Origin: JBBQWZ01 sp038210135
Lineage (GTDB): Bacteria > Acidobacteriota > Terriglobia > Bryobacterales > Bryobacteraceae
Direction: 5' to 3'
Assembly (NCBI GenBank): GCA_038210135.1
Contig: JBBQWZ010000066.1
Span: 1-16,683 of the forward strand
DNA length: 16,683 nucleotides
The position numbers were made by a program, and so were the translations under genes. Position 1 is the stretch's first letter. The number at the start of each line of letters is the position of its first letter. The notes beneath the pieces are model-generated. The model was not told where the DNA came from. It saw only the letters and a program-made list of their open reading frames with translations, and made no database searches. Shown here piece by piece: positions 1-7,779 of the stretch.

Positions 1-1
1 G

Positions 2-169
2 GCGCGGAGCGAGTTGCGCACCATCATCCCTCCAATGCTGCTAGACGCCTGGGCTGCTGCAGTCGGCCGATCTGCGTTCGTTACATCCACAGTCGCAGAG
101 ATCACAGGTGAACCGGCACGGACATTCTTCGACTGGGCCACGTATCACGCTGCGGAGTTTCGGGCGTGA
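2..169 (+). CDS. NmrA-like NAD(P)-binding protein, C-terminal fragment
   Basis: Reading frame 2 is open from the window edge to a TGA at 167-169 and gives 55 residues. The tail includes FVTSTVAEITGEPARTFFDW followed by a short A-rich end, the usual closing pattern of NmrA-like/SDR-type NAD(P)-binding proteins (a motif of the kind 'V-x-E-[IV]-T-G-x-P-A-R-T-F-x-x-W-A'). These are atypical short-chain dehydrogenase relatives that bind NAD(P) in the cytoplasm and act as redox sensors or quinone/nucleoside-sugar reductases. The N-terminal Rossmann domain lies outside the window, so the substrate cannot be guessed. The frame has no internal stop. The family call rests only on the C-terminal pattern. 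Confidence 0.6.
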   Translation, partial: ARSELRTIIPPMLLDAWAAAVGRSAFVTSTVAEITGEPARTFFDWATYHAAEFRA

Positions 170-672
170 AGGCAAGCCCGATCATCTCGGCATACCGGTC
201 TGGGGCATCCTGCATGAGCGCATAAGTCCCGAGTGACGTTAGATCTCTATCGGAAGCGGCCCGGCGGAGAGAGCCGAACATCAGAGCGAGGTTGGGGCCG
301 GGGCGCTTCGGATCGAGTCGTAAGAAGGAAGCGGCTGGCGCGGCGCGCTGGATGCCGCTAGCTATGGGTCTTGAATGCCGATCTTCCCAGAACGGCCGGA
401 AGGAAAGTGGACTTAGGTGGAGGACCGAGAGCAAGATCTTGGGGAACGGGGTTAGGGTCGAGCTTGGAAGCGTTGCGAGGAGACGTCGCAAACACGGTTT
501 CTTGAGGGGCAGACACACTTGGAGTCAGGCGTTCCCGAAGGCACACCACCAGGGCGACGAATGCTGCGGCGCTAGAAAGCCGTAGAAGAGCCTGAACACC
601 TCAGGCGTTGGCTGAAGGTTCCACTTCGAACCCTGCTTCCCGCGCATTCCGCACGTCGGCTATATGCGTCAT
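170..672 (-). other. Unassigned stretch, possibly a decayed membrane-protein gene on the minus strand
   Basis: No intact gene is convincing here. Read on the minus strand from an ATG at 672, a short start (MTHIADVRNAREAGFEVEP) runs into an in-frame TGA near 602. The same frame continues with a hydrophobic segment (LLRLSSAAAFVALVVCLRER) and a Pro/Ser-rich stretch down to a stop at 358. A second minus frame (about 345-150) then reads like protein, including RPGPNLALMFGSLRRAASDR and DAPDRYAEMIGLAF. This pattern (start, nonsense codon, membrane helix, frameshift, tail) fits an anti-sigma-like or other single-span membrane protein pseudogene, but I do not recognise the family. The alternative is noncoding sequence with chance open frames. 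Confidence 0.25.
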
Positions 673-736
673 CTTCGTCCACAGATGCGAACGCAGTAAA
701 CCAAATTAGTTGCAATCTAGCCGCGGCGGGTTCAAG

Positions 737-1597
737 ATGGGCGAACACATGCCAACTTTAAAGTCTCGCCTCTTCGTCGTAACGGACACTGCAACCAATG
801 CCACGCTTGAGGCGTGCGCCACTGGGATCCCAAATGAACATTCCACCCACTTCACGCTAAACGCCAGTGGTGAGCATATCCGCCTTGTTCAAGTTGCGCT
901 TAGCCGTGTCCAAAAGCGTGAACCAGGGCTGAAGATTCCTGCTTTCAACATCGACGGGATTTACTCCGTTCCCTTTGCCAAAGCTGTCGCTAGATTCAAG
1001 GAAGCTAGAGGTATCAAAAATTTCGCGGGCAAAATAGATGAGATAGTTGGAATAAAGACAATCATCGCCTTGGATAAAGAAGAGGGTCCAGCCGAAGTGT
1101 TACCAGATCCGCAGATCCCGCCGGATGATTTTACAAAACCCATCCCGGTAAAAACGATCACGAGAAAGGTATTTACTGCAACATCTATACCTAAAAGCGA
1201 GAAGCCAGATGATGGGTCATCCTCCGGCTTGAGCACAAGAGATCTTGTGGATGCGCTCAAAGACATTTTTGATAGCTTTCAAGACCCAGATTTCTTTCTC
1301 GGAAAGGAAGATTTAGGCAAAAGGACGATTGAGTTCGTTAGAGAAGATTTTGGAGTGAATGTTGTCACAAAAAATACACTCGTAGACATTAACACGTTCG
1401 GAGGAGCGACTACAACTTCTACAACCACAACTATATTCACCTATCAATATGGAACCAAGACTCCTTTCGTCATAGTAAATAGTACGTTTGAATCAAAAAT
1501 AGATGGAATATCTCAACGAGTAGAGTCCAGTAGGCAGACAATTCCTCGGGCACAGGCTGAAAAAAGTCAAGTCATCGTGCCGTCTAGGCCACGTTAG
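737..1597 (+). CDS. Peptidoglycan-binding-like domain protein of unknown role
   Basis: The gene encodes about 286 residues from the ATG at 737. A TTG at 710 and an ATG at 749 are alternative starts, and none has a strong Shine-Dalgarno. Residues about 46-113 resemble a PG_binding_1-like helical repeat: HIRLVQVALSRV, then a short loop, FNIDGIYSVPFAKAVARFKE, and VGIKTIIALD, matching the 'L-Q-x-x-L ... D-G-x-[YF]-G-x-x-T-x-x-A-V-x-x-F ... V-G-x-x-T' plan. The canonical T is replaced by F, so binding to cell wall is not assured. The rest has no recognised domain and contains a Thr-rich strand (TTTSTTTT). No signal peptide is visible. The gene is AT-richer than its surroundings (23 of 60 bases G+C at 1021-1080), which suggests horizontal acquisition. 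Its stop directly abuts an ORF6N remnant in the same frame. Confidence 0.65.
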   Translation: MGEHMPTLKSRLFVVTDTATNATLEACATGIPNEHSTHFTLNASGEHIRLVQVALSRVQKREPGLKIPAFNIDGIYSVPFAKAVARFKEARGIKNFAGKIDEIVGIKTIIALDKEEGPAEVLPDPQIPPDDFTKPIPVKTITRKVFTATSIPKSEKPDDGSSSGLSTRDLVDALKDIFDSFQDPDFFLGKEDLGKRTIEFVREDFGVNVVTKNTLVDINTFGGATTTSTTTTIFTYQYGTKTPFVIVNSTFESKIDGISQRVESSRQTIPRAQAEKSQVIVPSRPR

Positions 1598-1863
1598 GGC
1601 AACCGAGCCGTTCAAGTAAAAATCGCGATCATGCGGGCGTTCGTCAAGCTCCGCGAAGTCATGGGGACTCACAAGGAACTGGCGCACAAGATCGAAGCGC
1701 TCGAACGAAAGTACGACGCCCACGACGAAGAGTTGCAACTCGTGTTCAAGCCATCAAAAAGCTGCTTGCGGCGGCCCCACTCCCGAAGCGCCGAATCGGA
1801 TTTCAGACCAAGACAAGTAATCGTCTGAGATCACAATTTGCGATTTCACAATCTGCACTATGA
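1598..1863 (+). pseudogene. ORF6N-domain protein, C-terminal remnant with frameshift
   Basis: From 1601 the frame reads NRAVQVKIAIMRAFVKLREV, then HKELAHKIEALERKYD, the typical coiled C-terminal part of ORF6N-domain proteins, which are related to phage KilA-N/antirepressor proteins. At about 1750 the homology jumps by one base (one base missing) into AIKKLLAAAPLPKRRIGFQT, the usual family ending, and that frame stops at 1861-1863. The N-terminal ORF6N domain is absent: the remnant is in the same frame as, and immediately after, the stop of the preceding AT-rich gene. The gene was therefore beheaded by insertion or recombination, and later or earlier frameshifted. The final TGA overlaps the ATG of the next small ORF (ATGA at 1860-1863), a sign of former translational coupling. 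Confidence 0.7.
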
Positions 1864-2024
1864 CCACCTTAACCATCAAACAGGAGACCATCTACGTCGC
1901 CTACGCGGCGGATTTTGGCATGTCCGCCTACGGCAGTTGTCGGAATGAGGCGCTCAATAACCTCACTGAGGAACTCCAGCAGAAGTCCGAAGTTGGGGAG
2001 TTAACTGCCTACGAAAGGAACTAG
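1860..2024 (+). CDS. Small hypothetical protein, 54 residues, HicB-like appearance
   Basis: The ATG at 1860 overlaps the TGA of the ORF6N frame as ATGA, so translation was probably coupled to it. The protein begins MTTLTIKQETIYVAYAADFG and continues with an alternating strand/helix pattern (MSAYGSCRNEALNNLTEEL). A short beta-strand pair followed by an 'EAL-x-N-L' helix recalls the partial RNase-H fold of HicB-type antitoxins, but the match is by shape only. There is no good Shine-Dalgarno, consistent with coupling. A second small broken frame follows 2 bases later. The pair might be the remains of a toxin-antitoxin or phage-type regulatory unit; I cannot name it with confidence. Confidence 0.45.
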   Translation: MTTLTIKQETIYVAYAADFGMSAYGSCRNEALNNLTEELQQKSEVGELTAYERN

Positions 2025-2026
2025 CC

Positions 2027-2135
2027 ATGCCTTCAACCCTCCTGCCAACCGGCATTGCTGAGGGATATATCAATTCTGTACAGCCTACCTGATCAAGAAA
2101 TTCTGAAATTGTGGGCTGAAGTAGGAAAGCACTAG
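2027..2135 (+). pseudogene. Remnant of a small ORF (about 35 residues), frameshifted
   Basis: An ATG at 2027, just after the stop of the 54-residue ORF, opens MPSTLLPTGIAEGYI and stops at 2092. A frame offset by one reads more like the end of a real protein, PALLRDISILYSLPDQEILK followed by LWAEVGKH, and stops at 2133-2135. The natural product was probably a single short protein beginning at 2027 and switching frame between about 2045 and 2064. The family is unknown. The position directly behind a small HicB-like ORF is the only contextual clue. Confidence 0.35.
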
Positions 2136-2136
2136 A

Positions 2137-2534
2137 ATGACTTCCCGAAAGACGGAGGCGACCATTTTCGCGGAACGCATCGGTTGGGAGATCTTTCCCG
2201 GATCGGACACGCCAAGACCGGGACGAAATGCTACGGATCGTCCGGCAGCGGCGCGCGGGTTCGTTCCTCCAAGTGTGAAGCGTGGGAAAACGTCGAGAGG
2301 CCACGAGACTTCACGCCAGGAATTTCGTTGAAAGCGTGCGGTGCGCAAGACCCCTATCGCCGACATTGAAGCGGGTCACCACTCGACGTCGGTGGCGCTA
2401 CTGGAAACATCGTTATGACGACCGGCAAGAAGTTGCACTGGGATGCGCAAAGGGAGCAATTCGTCGACGCTCCAGATGCGTCGGCTCTGCTGACTCCCGA
2501 GTTACGGAAGCCGTGGGGGCTAATCGGTCTCTGA
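2137..2534 (+). pseudogene. Decayed C-terminus of a Gfo/Idh/MocA family oxidoreductase
   Basis: Pieces of one protein are spread over three frames. They are ATIFAERIGWEIFPGSD (from about 2149), TRLHARNFVESVR (about 2305-2340), VRKTPIADIEAGHHSTSVAL (from 2341), and GNIVMTTGKKLHWDAQREQF (from about 2403) continuing to LRKPWGL and a TGA at 2532-2534. Joined, they follow the C-terminal half of Gfo/Idh/MocA oxidoreductases: a strand-rich substrate domain, the 'H-x-R-x-F ... P-x-x-D-x-E-x-G-H-x-S' helix, and a final G-K-x-L-x-W-D ... PW tail. At least three single-base indels separate the pieces; the last is a missing G in CTG-GGA-AAC near 2402. Intact members are cytoplasmic NAD(P)-dependent sugar or sugar-acid dehydrogenases. 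The N-terminal Rossmann domain is missing. The remnant ends 71 bases before the receptor start and may host its promoter. Confidence 0.75.
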
Positions 2535-2605
2535 GGTCGTCGCGACACGCCCCCGGTCGCTCGCGATTATTTGATAGGCTACTCCAGCGGTCGAGAGGTC
2601 ACCCC

Positions 2606-5600
2606 ATGAAAATTATTCTTCCCATCGCCCTGTTCGCGGCTGTCGTGTCCGCGCAGACTGTTTCAGGAACGCTGGCAGGTCGCGTAACCGACCTGTCCGG
2701 CGCGGTGGTGCCGGGCGTCTCGGTGGTCGCAAAGAATGAAGAGACGCAACTTACCCGCGAAGCGCGCACCAATCATGAAGGATATTATTCGCTGTCCTTC
2801 ATTCCACTAGGCTCTTACGAAGTAGTGGTGAGTCATTCAGGATTTCAGACAGTGATAAAAACGGGCGTGGCGGTGAATCTCAACACAACCACCACCTCGG
2901 ACGTCAAGCTGACGCCTTCCACCGTTACCGAATCCGTGCAGGTGAGCGGCGAGACGCCGATCGTCGAATCCTCGCAGGGCGACGTCAAACACACCTTGAC
3001 CACCAGGCAAATCGAGGACACGCCGCTCGCGGGCCGCAATTTCATCAGCCTGATGGAACAAATCCCCGGCTTTCAGAACGCCACCTGGATCGGTTCCGCA
3101 AATAATCCCACCAACTCCACGGGTTCGTATGCCGCATTCAGCGGCATGGGCTCCCGCTCCACCACGTTTCAGATCGACGGAGTCAACAACGACGATTCTT
3201 CGGAGAATCAGAACCGGCAGAACGTCAACATCAGTTCCATTAAGGAAGTGCAGGTGGTGACCAACTCCTATACGGCGGAATTCGGCCGGGCCGGCGGAGC
3301 CGTTGTGTTGGTGCAGACCAAGTCCGGCACGAATCGGTTCCACGGTGACGCCTACGATTTCATTCAAACGGAGAGCTTCAACGCCAACAGCTTCTTCAAC
3401 AATCAAAGAGGCGCGCCAAAACCGGCGGTGGACCGGCAGCAGTACGGCTGGACCCTAGGCGGCCCCATCGTCAAGAACCGTGTGTTTTTCTTCCACAGCG
3501 GAGAGCGCGTTCGCAACATCACCACCAGCAGCATCACTCGCTTCATCTGGCTGCCTTCCGACCGGCCCCACGGGTGCGCGCCCGGAGAAGCGTCTAAACC
3601 CGGAGGGCCATATTGCCTAGATGCGGCCACGCATCCCAACCTGCAACGCGACTTGGCTTTCATGAACAGCGTGATGTCGCTCTGGGACACGCCCGAGCTC
3701 AAGGGCCAGGCCCCAAACGACCCCGTGGCGTGCGCGGATATGATCTCCAGCGGACGTCCGAACCGCTGCGTCACGGTGAACGGCATTTCCAACGTGTTCC
3801 CGGACTCGGATTACAGCGGAAAGATCGATTGGCAGGCGCCCAAGAACACCACCGTTGCGCTCCGCTACCAATACAGCCGCCAGAATCGCAACTCCGGCCG
3901 CATCATTTTTGGGGACAACTTCGGAATCAATAACAACCGGCAGTACAATCTGGGTCTCACGGCAACGCACGTCTTCAATCCCCGGCAGACCGGTGAGTTC
4001 CGGTTCGGATTTGGAAACCGCGCCACGCTTCAGGACGTGGTGGACGACAACACCATCCCTACCATCCGCTTCAACTCCACCCTATACACCGCCGTGGATG
4101 GAATTCCCGGCACAGTGATCGGAACGTCTACCAACGTGCCCATCAACCGCCGCCAGCGCGATCGGCAGTTCGTTTACAATCACACGCTGGTGCTGAGCCG
4201 TCACACCGTGAAGGCCGGTGGAGACATACGGTTTTCGGCGCTGGACGATATTTCGGGCGACCGCAGCCGCGGCTTCTGGACGTTCAGCACGCTGGACGCG
4301 TTGGTTTCCATCCGGGCGCTGCAGGGCTACACCGGCTGGGAGAATTTTCTGCGCGGCTTTACCACCGGGTACCAGCAGGGCTTCGGCAACCCCCTTGCCG
4401 AAAATCGATACAGCGAAGTCAATCTCTACGTCCAGGACGATTATCGCGTGACGCGGAATCTTACCCTCAACCTTGGCGCTCGATGGGAAGGGGCCGCCGC
4501 TCCTCACGAAGCCCAGAACCGGTTCCAATACGGGTTCAACGGCGATTACAACAATTTCGAACCGCGCTTCGGCCTGGCCTGGAGGCCGAACGTGCAACCC
4601 AGTCGGCTGCAAAAGATCACGGGGAAACAGGGCGACTTCGTGGTTCGTGCCGGGTACGGTATTTTCCATAGCCGCATGTTTCAGTCCATCTTTTCGCAGA
4701 ACCAGTTGAGCCTCCGCACCCAGCCGCCCAACGGCTTTGCGCGCGACTTCAGCGGCCTGTGTCAGAACGAGATTTCCGATCCGAGCTGCGGTTTCGTGTT
4801 CACTCCGGGCACGGCCGCCCGCAGCACCGCCTCTCTCGCCGGCGGAGTCGCCGTCAAGGGAGGAACCTTGCTGAGCACGCTGCTGATCCCGGATCCTAAG
4901 CTACATCTGCCATACGCTCAGCAGTGGAACTTCGCCCTGGCTCGGAGCTTGCCGAACAGCATGGCGATCGAGGTGACCTATAACGGAAATCGAGGCATCG
5001 GAGCGCAATTCTTCGATTCGCTGAACGACGCCCGCTTCCCGATCCTTTCGCCGCTGGTGAGCGTCGATATCGGTGACGGAAACTTCAAGCCGGTTCTGTT
5101 CGATCGCGCCTGCTACGACGCGACCGTGGCGATCTGCCAGACGCTGGATGCGAACGGCGGCGTGGTCGGCGCCACCAGCGGTACGCTCAAGCTGTTTTCC
5201 GCGCTCACCAGCACAACGGCGACGCTGGCGCAGAAGGGCATCGTCGTCGAGAACGGCGTGCCCCATGGTTACATTTCCCTTAGCACCGTCCGCGCCAATG
5301 AGCGTCGTCCCGACCCGAATTTCATTCGCAACGTGGGGCTGCGCAATTTCGGCTGGAGCTACTATCACGGATTGATCACGAAATTCACGAAGAGGAGCAA
5401 CAAGGGCCTCTCGCTCACCGGCAGTTGGGTTTTCAGCAAGGCCATCGATACCGGATCCGAGTCGACGTTTACCGGCGTGGACACCAACGCCCCCACCGGC
5501 AAGGGAAACGCGGCGCGCTCGCTACGCGGGCTGTCGAGCTTCGATGCGCGGCATCGGGCGGTCTTCACGTACGGATACGAACTGCCATGGATGCGTGCCC

Positions 5601-6208
5601 AGCGCGGCATTACCGGCCGTATCCTGGGTGGCTGGCAATTCACCGGAATCACGTCTTTCCAGTCCGGAGCCCCCTTCAGCGTGCTACTGGGCTACGATGC
5701 GAACCTGGATGGTCTCGGAAGCGACCGGCCGGGGATCGCCGATCCTAAGTACCTCTATCGCTCGGTCGACAACGGCCGCGCTGTCTCGAATTGCCCGACC
5801 AGCGTGTCGGCCGGGCCGTGTCCAGATACCGGTTCCCAAAACCAATTGCCCGGCAGCGCATTTCTTCCGGCGGCGGCAGGCAGCATCGGCGCCGAGCAAC
5901 GCGTCATAACACCCGGCTCGGACGGGAGCGGCTCCATCGGCCGGAACACCTTCTTCAGTCAGGGTCTGAACAACACCGATCTCACGCTGTCAAAATCGGT
6001 AAGCTTGCGCGAGCGCTTCAAGCTCAACTTCCGAATGGAATTCTATAATCTGGCAAACCGCGTGACGTTCGACGTGCCATCGCGTACCGTCCTTTCCGGA
6101 ACTCCCCTGGGACGGATCACCTCCACGCGCAATGTGAATGGCTTTGTGAATTCGGGCCGTTCCGGAGGCGCTCGAGCGGGCCAGTTCGCGGTGCGGCTCA
6201 CGTTTTGA
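2606..6208 (+). CDS. TonB-dependent receptor, Oar-like, with carboxypeptidase-regulatory N-domain
   Basis: The 1200-residue outer-membrane protein starts at the ATG at 2606, with AGAGG at 2594-2598 as ribosome binding site and a typical signal peptide (MKIILPIALFAAVVSA, cut near residue 16-17). The open frame extends upstream to 2282, but that part belongs to the Gfo/Idh remnant. Residues about 20-105 form a CarboxypepD_reg-like Ig-type domain (GTLAGRVTDLSGAVVPGVSV, then a Y-Y-S-L-S-F-I-P-L-G-S-Y-E-V pattern). A plug domain follows (PLAGRNFISLMEQIPGF; FQIDGVNNDD; SYTAEFGRAGGAVV), then a long beta-barrel ending in GQFAVRLTF with the expected C-terminal aromatic residue. Acidobacteria carry many such receptors, usually for uptake of large or scarce substrates through TonB. 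The substrate cannot be read from the sequence. The gene is intact, unlike many neighbours, and appears monocistronic. Confidence 0.93.
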   Translation: MKIILPIALFAAVVSAQTVSGTLAGRVTDLSGAVVPGVSVVAKNEETQLTREARTNHEGYYSLSFIPLGSYEVVVSHSGFQTVIKTGVAVNLNTTTTSDVKLTPSTVTESVQVSGETPIVESSQGDVKHTLTTRQIEDTPLAGRNFISLMEQIPGFQNATWIGSANNPTNSTGSYAAFSGMGSRSTTFQIDGVNNDDSSENQNRQNVNISSIKEVQVVTNSYTAEFGRAGGAVVLVQTKSGTNRFHGDAYDFIQTESFNANSFFNNQRGAPKPAVDRQQYGWTLGGPIVKNRVFFFHSGERVRNITTSSITRFIWLPSDRPHGCAPGEASKPGGPYCLDAATHPNLQRDLAFMNSVMSLWDTPELKGQAPNDPVACADMISSGRPNRCVTVNGISNVFPDSDYSGKIDWQAPKNTTVALRYQYSRQNRNSGRIIFGDNFGINNNRQYNLGLTATHVFNPRQTGEFRFGFGNRATLQDVVDDNTIPTIRFNSTLYTAVDGIPGTVIGTSTNVPINRRQRDRQFVYNHTLVLSRHTVKAGGDIRFSALDDISGDRSRGFWTFSTLDALVSIRALQGYTGWENFLRGFTTGYQQGFGNPLAENRYSEVNLYVQDDYRVTRNLTLNLGARWEGAAAPHEAQNRFQYGFNGDYNNFEPRFGLAWRPNVQPSRLQKITGKQGDFVVRAGYGIFHSRMFQSIFSQNQLSLRTQPPNGFARDFSGLCQNEISDPSCGFVFTPGTAARSTASLAGGVAVKGGTLLSTLLIPDPKLHLPYAQQWNFALARSLPNSMAIEVTYNGNRGIGAQFFDSLNDARFPILSPLVSVDIGDGNFKPVLFDRACYDATVAICQTLDANGGVVGATSGTLKLFSALTSTTATLAQKGIVVENGVPHGYISLSTVRANERRPDPNFIRNVGLRNFGWSYYHGLITKFTKRSNKGLSLTGSWVFSKAIDTGSESTFTGVDTNAPTGKGNAARSLRGLSSFDARHRAVFTYGYELPWMRAQRGITGRILGGWQFTGITSFQSGAPFSVLLGYDANLDGLGSDRPGIADPKYLYRSVDNGRAVSNCPTSVSAGPCPDTGSQNQLPGSAFLPAAAGSIGAEQRVITPGSDGSGSIGRNTFFSQGLNNTDLTLSKSVSLRERFKLNFRMEFYNLANRVTFDVPSRTVLSGTPLGRITSTRNVNGFVNSGRSGGARAGQFAVRLTF

Positions 6209-6316
6209 TGGCCCCTCGTCAATCGACGTGACCGCCGTTACAGTTGCGAGTGTGAAACGAGCCTAGCGTAGCATTATCGGCGCTATCCGGTAGGTTCTGG
6301 CGTCAAGGAGGTGTAC

Positions 6317-7779
6317 GTGAACCTTCTCCACGAAGCTCTTCCGACTGAAATGCGACCCAATGGGCGCTCGGCGAAAAGGCCGGAGCCGACCCGCCGTGCG
6401 CGAAAAGCTGTGACTTTGCCGTCTTCGGACGATCCGGGTCCGTCAGGCCGCACCAAAGTCATCATCATGGGGAGCGACTCACCCCTACTCCCGCCGGATC
6501 ACATCCGTGAGCTGTTGCGCTCCGATGCCGACGTTGCTCTGGGTCCTACCAAGGACGGCGGGTATTACGCGATCTGCTGTCGGAGAGCTGTGGCGGAGAT
6601 GTTCGATGGGGTTCCGTGGTCCACGGGAGCAGCACTTGCCGGCACCGTCGACGCTCTGACGCGCTGCGGTCTGACCGTCGAGCAAGGGCCTGGCTGGTTC
6701 GATGTGGATACACCGGACGACTTGGAGCGATTGATGCAACGGCTCGGCAAGCCGCCACTTTCCAGCCGAGCCATCGAGTTGCTCGATGCGATATCGATCG
6801 CGCCGAATTTCCTGCTCGATCCGCAGGATCTGGACGGCCTTGCCGCCTATCTGCACAAGACGCAGTTGATTCCGGACGAGCGCGTTATCTCGGCGGAGCG
6901 CATCGGCGACGGCAACATGAATCTTACGGTTCGGCTTCGCACCAGCAGCCGAACGCTGATTTTGAAACAGGCGCGGCCCTGGGTGGAGAAGTACCCGCAT
7001 ATCCCGGCGCCAGTCGAGCGGGCGTCGGTTGAGGCCGCTTTCTATCGTGTCATCGGGGCGGCGCCGGACCTCAGTCGCCGCATGCCGCGGCTCCTCGGCT
7101 TCGACTACCCTGCAAAACTCCTCATCCTTGAAGACTTGGGCGAGCGATCCGACCTGATGGGCCTTTACCGCGAAGATCGGTTACCAGAAGCGGCGTGCCT
7201 GCAGTTGGTCGAGTTTCTCTCCATGCTGCATGCCTGCGCCGTACCCGCGAGAGAGGCGCCCGCTCTTCGCAACCTAGCGATGCGCAAGCTTAATCATGAG
7301 CATCAATACGATCTGCCGCTCAGGAAAGACATGGTCTCGATCTTGACCGGATTACCCCAGGTCTTGAGTTCGAAGCGGTCCGGCTGCGGTCCGATGTCAA
7401 ATATTGCGCGCGCATCGCGGAACTGGGAAGCAAGTATCTGACCGATGGTCCCGTCCTGGTTCACGGCGATTTCTTTCCCGGCAGTTGGCTTCCGACCGGC
7501 GACGGCCTCGCCGTGATTGACCCCGAGTTCTGCTTCCTCGGCCCGCGTGAATATGACATCGGCGTGTTTCTCGCTCACCTCCATCTGACCAATGCTCACT
7601 CCCGTTGGAGCATCGTCGAGTCCAGCTACGACGGCCCCGTCAACTGGCCCCTGGCCCGGCAGTTTGCAGGCGCGGAAATCATGCGCCGCCTGATTGGAGT
7701 CGCGCAATTACCTGTTCCGCCAGATTTGACTCGCAAGCGCGAATGGCTCGAACTGTCCAGGAGCCTGGTGTGCGATTAG
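6317..7779 (+). pseudogene. Truncated TIGR04282 glycosyltransferase fused to MTR-kinase-like phosphotransferase, frameshifted
   Basis: AAGGAGG at 6305-6311 is well placed for a GTG at 6317; a GTG at 6311 overlaps it. After about 45 unrecognised residues, the C-terminal half of a TIGR04282 (DUF2064, 'rSAM/selenodomain-associated transferase 1') protein follows: TKVIIMGSDSPLLPPDHI, LGPTKDGGYYAI, FDVDTPDDL. The N-terminal nucleotide-binding part of that family (about 90-100 residues) is missing. From about 6800 a choline/aminoglycoside-kinase fold begins, closest in look to 5-methylthioribose kinase: IGDGNMNLTVRL, LILKQARPWVEKYP, LLILEDLG, HEHQYDLPLRKD. One base is missing at 7331/7332 (an AAT codon reduced to AT), after which the sense frame continues to 7779 with VLVHGDFFPGSW (catalytic HGD) and VIDPEFCFLGPREYDIGVF (metal-binding D). 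Kinase homology is otherwise complete. The stop overlaps the start of the nucleoside hydrolase, so the two are coupled. It may be a real pseudogene or an assembly error. Confidence 0.8.

Noticed and set aside
2282..2605. N-terminal extension of the receptor by 108 residues
   Set aside because: The extension is Arg-rich, overlaps Gfo/Idh remnants and precedes a perfect signal peptide and ribosome binding site at 2606.
2837..3406. Minus-strand open frame of 189 residues within the receptor
   Set aside because: It lies antisense to a clearly coding region, has biased composition and matches no family; a shadow of the receptor gene.
4082..4669. Minus-strand open frame of 195 residues within the receptor
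   Set aside because: Shadow of the receptor frame; no domain, start or ribosome binding site of its own.
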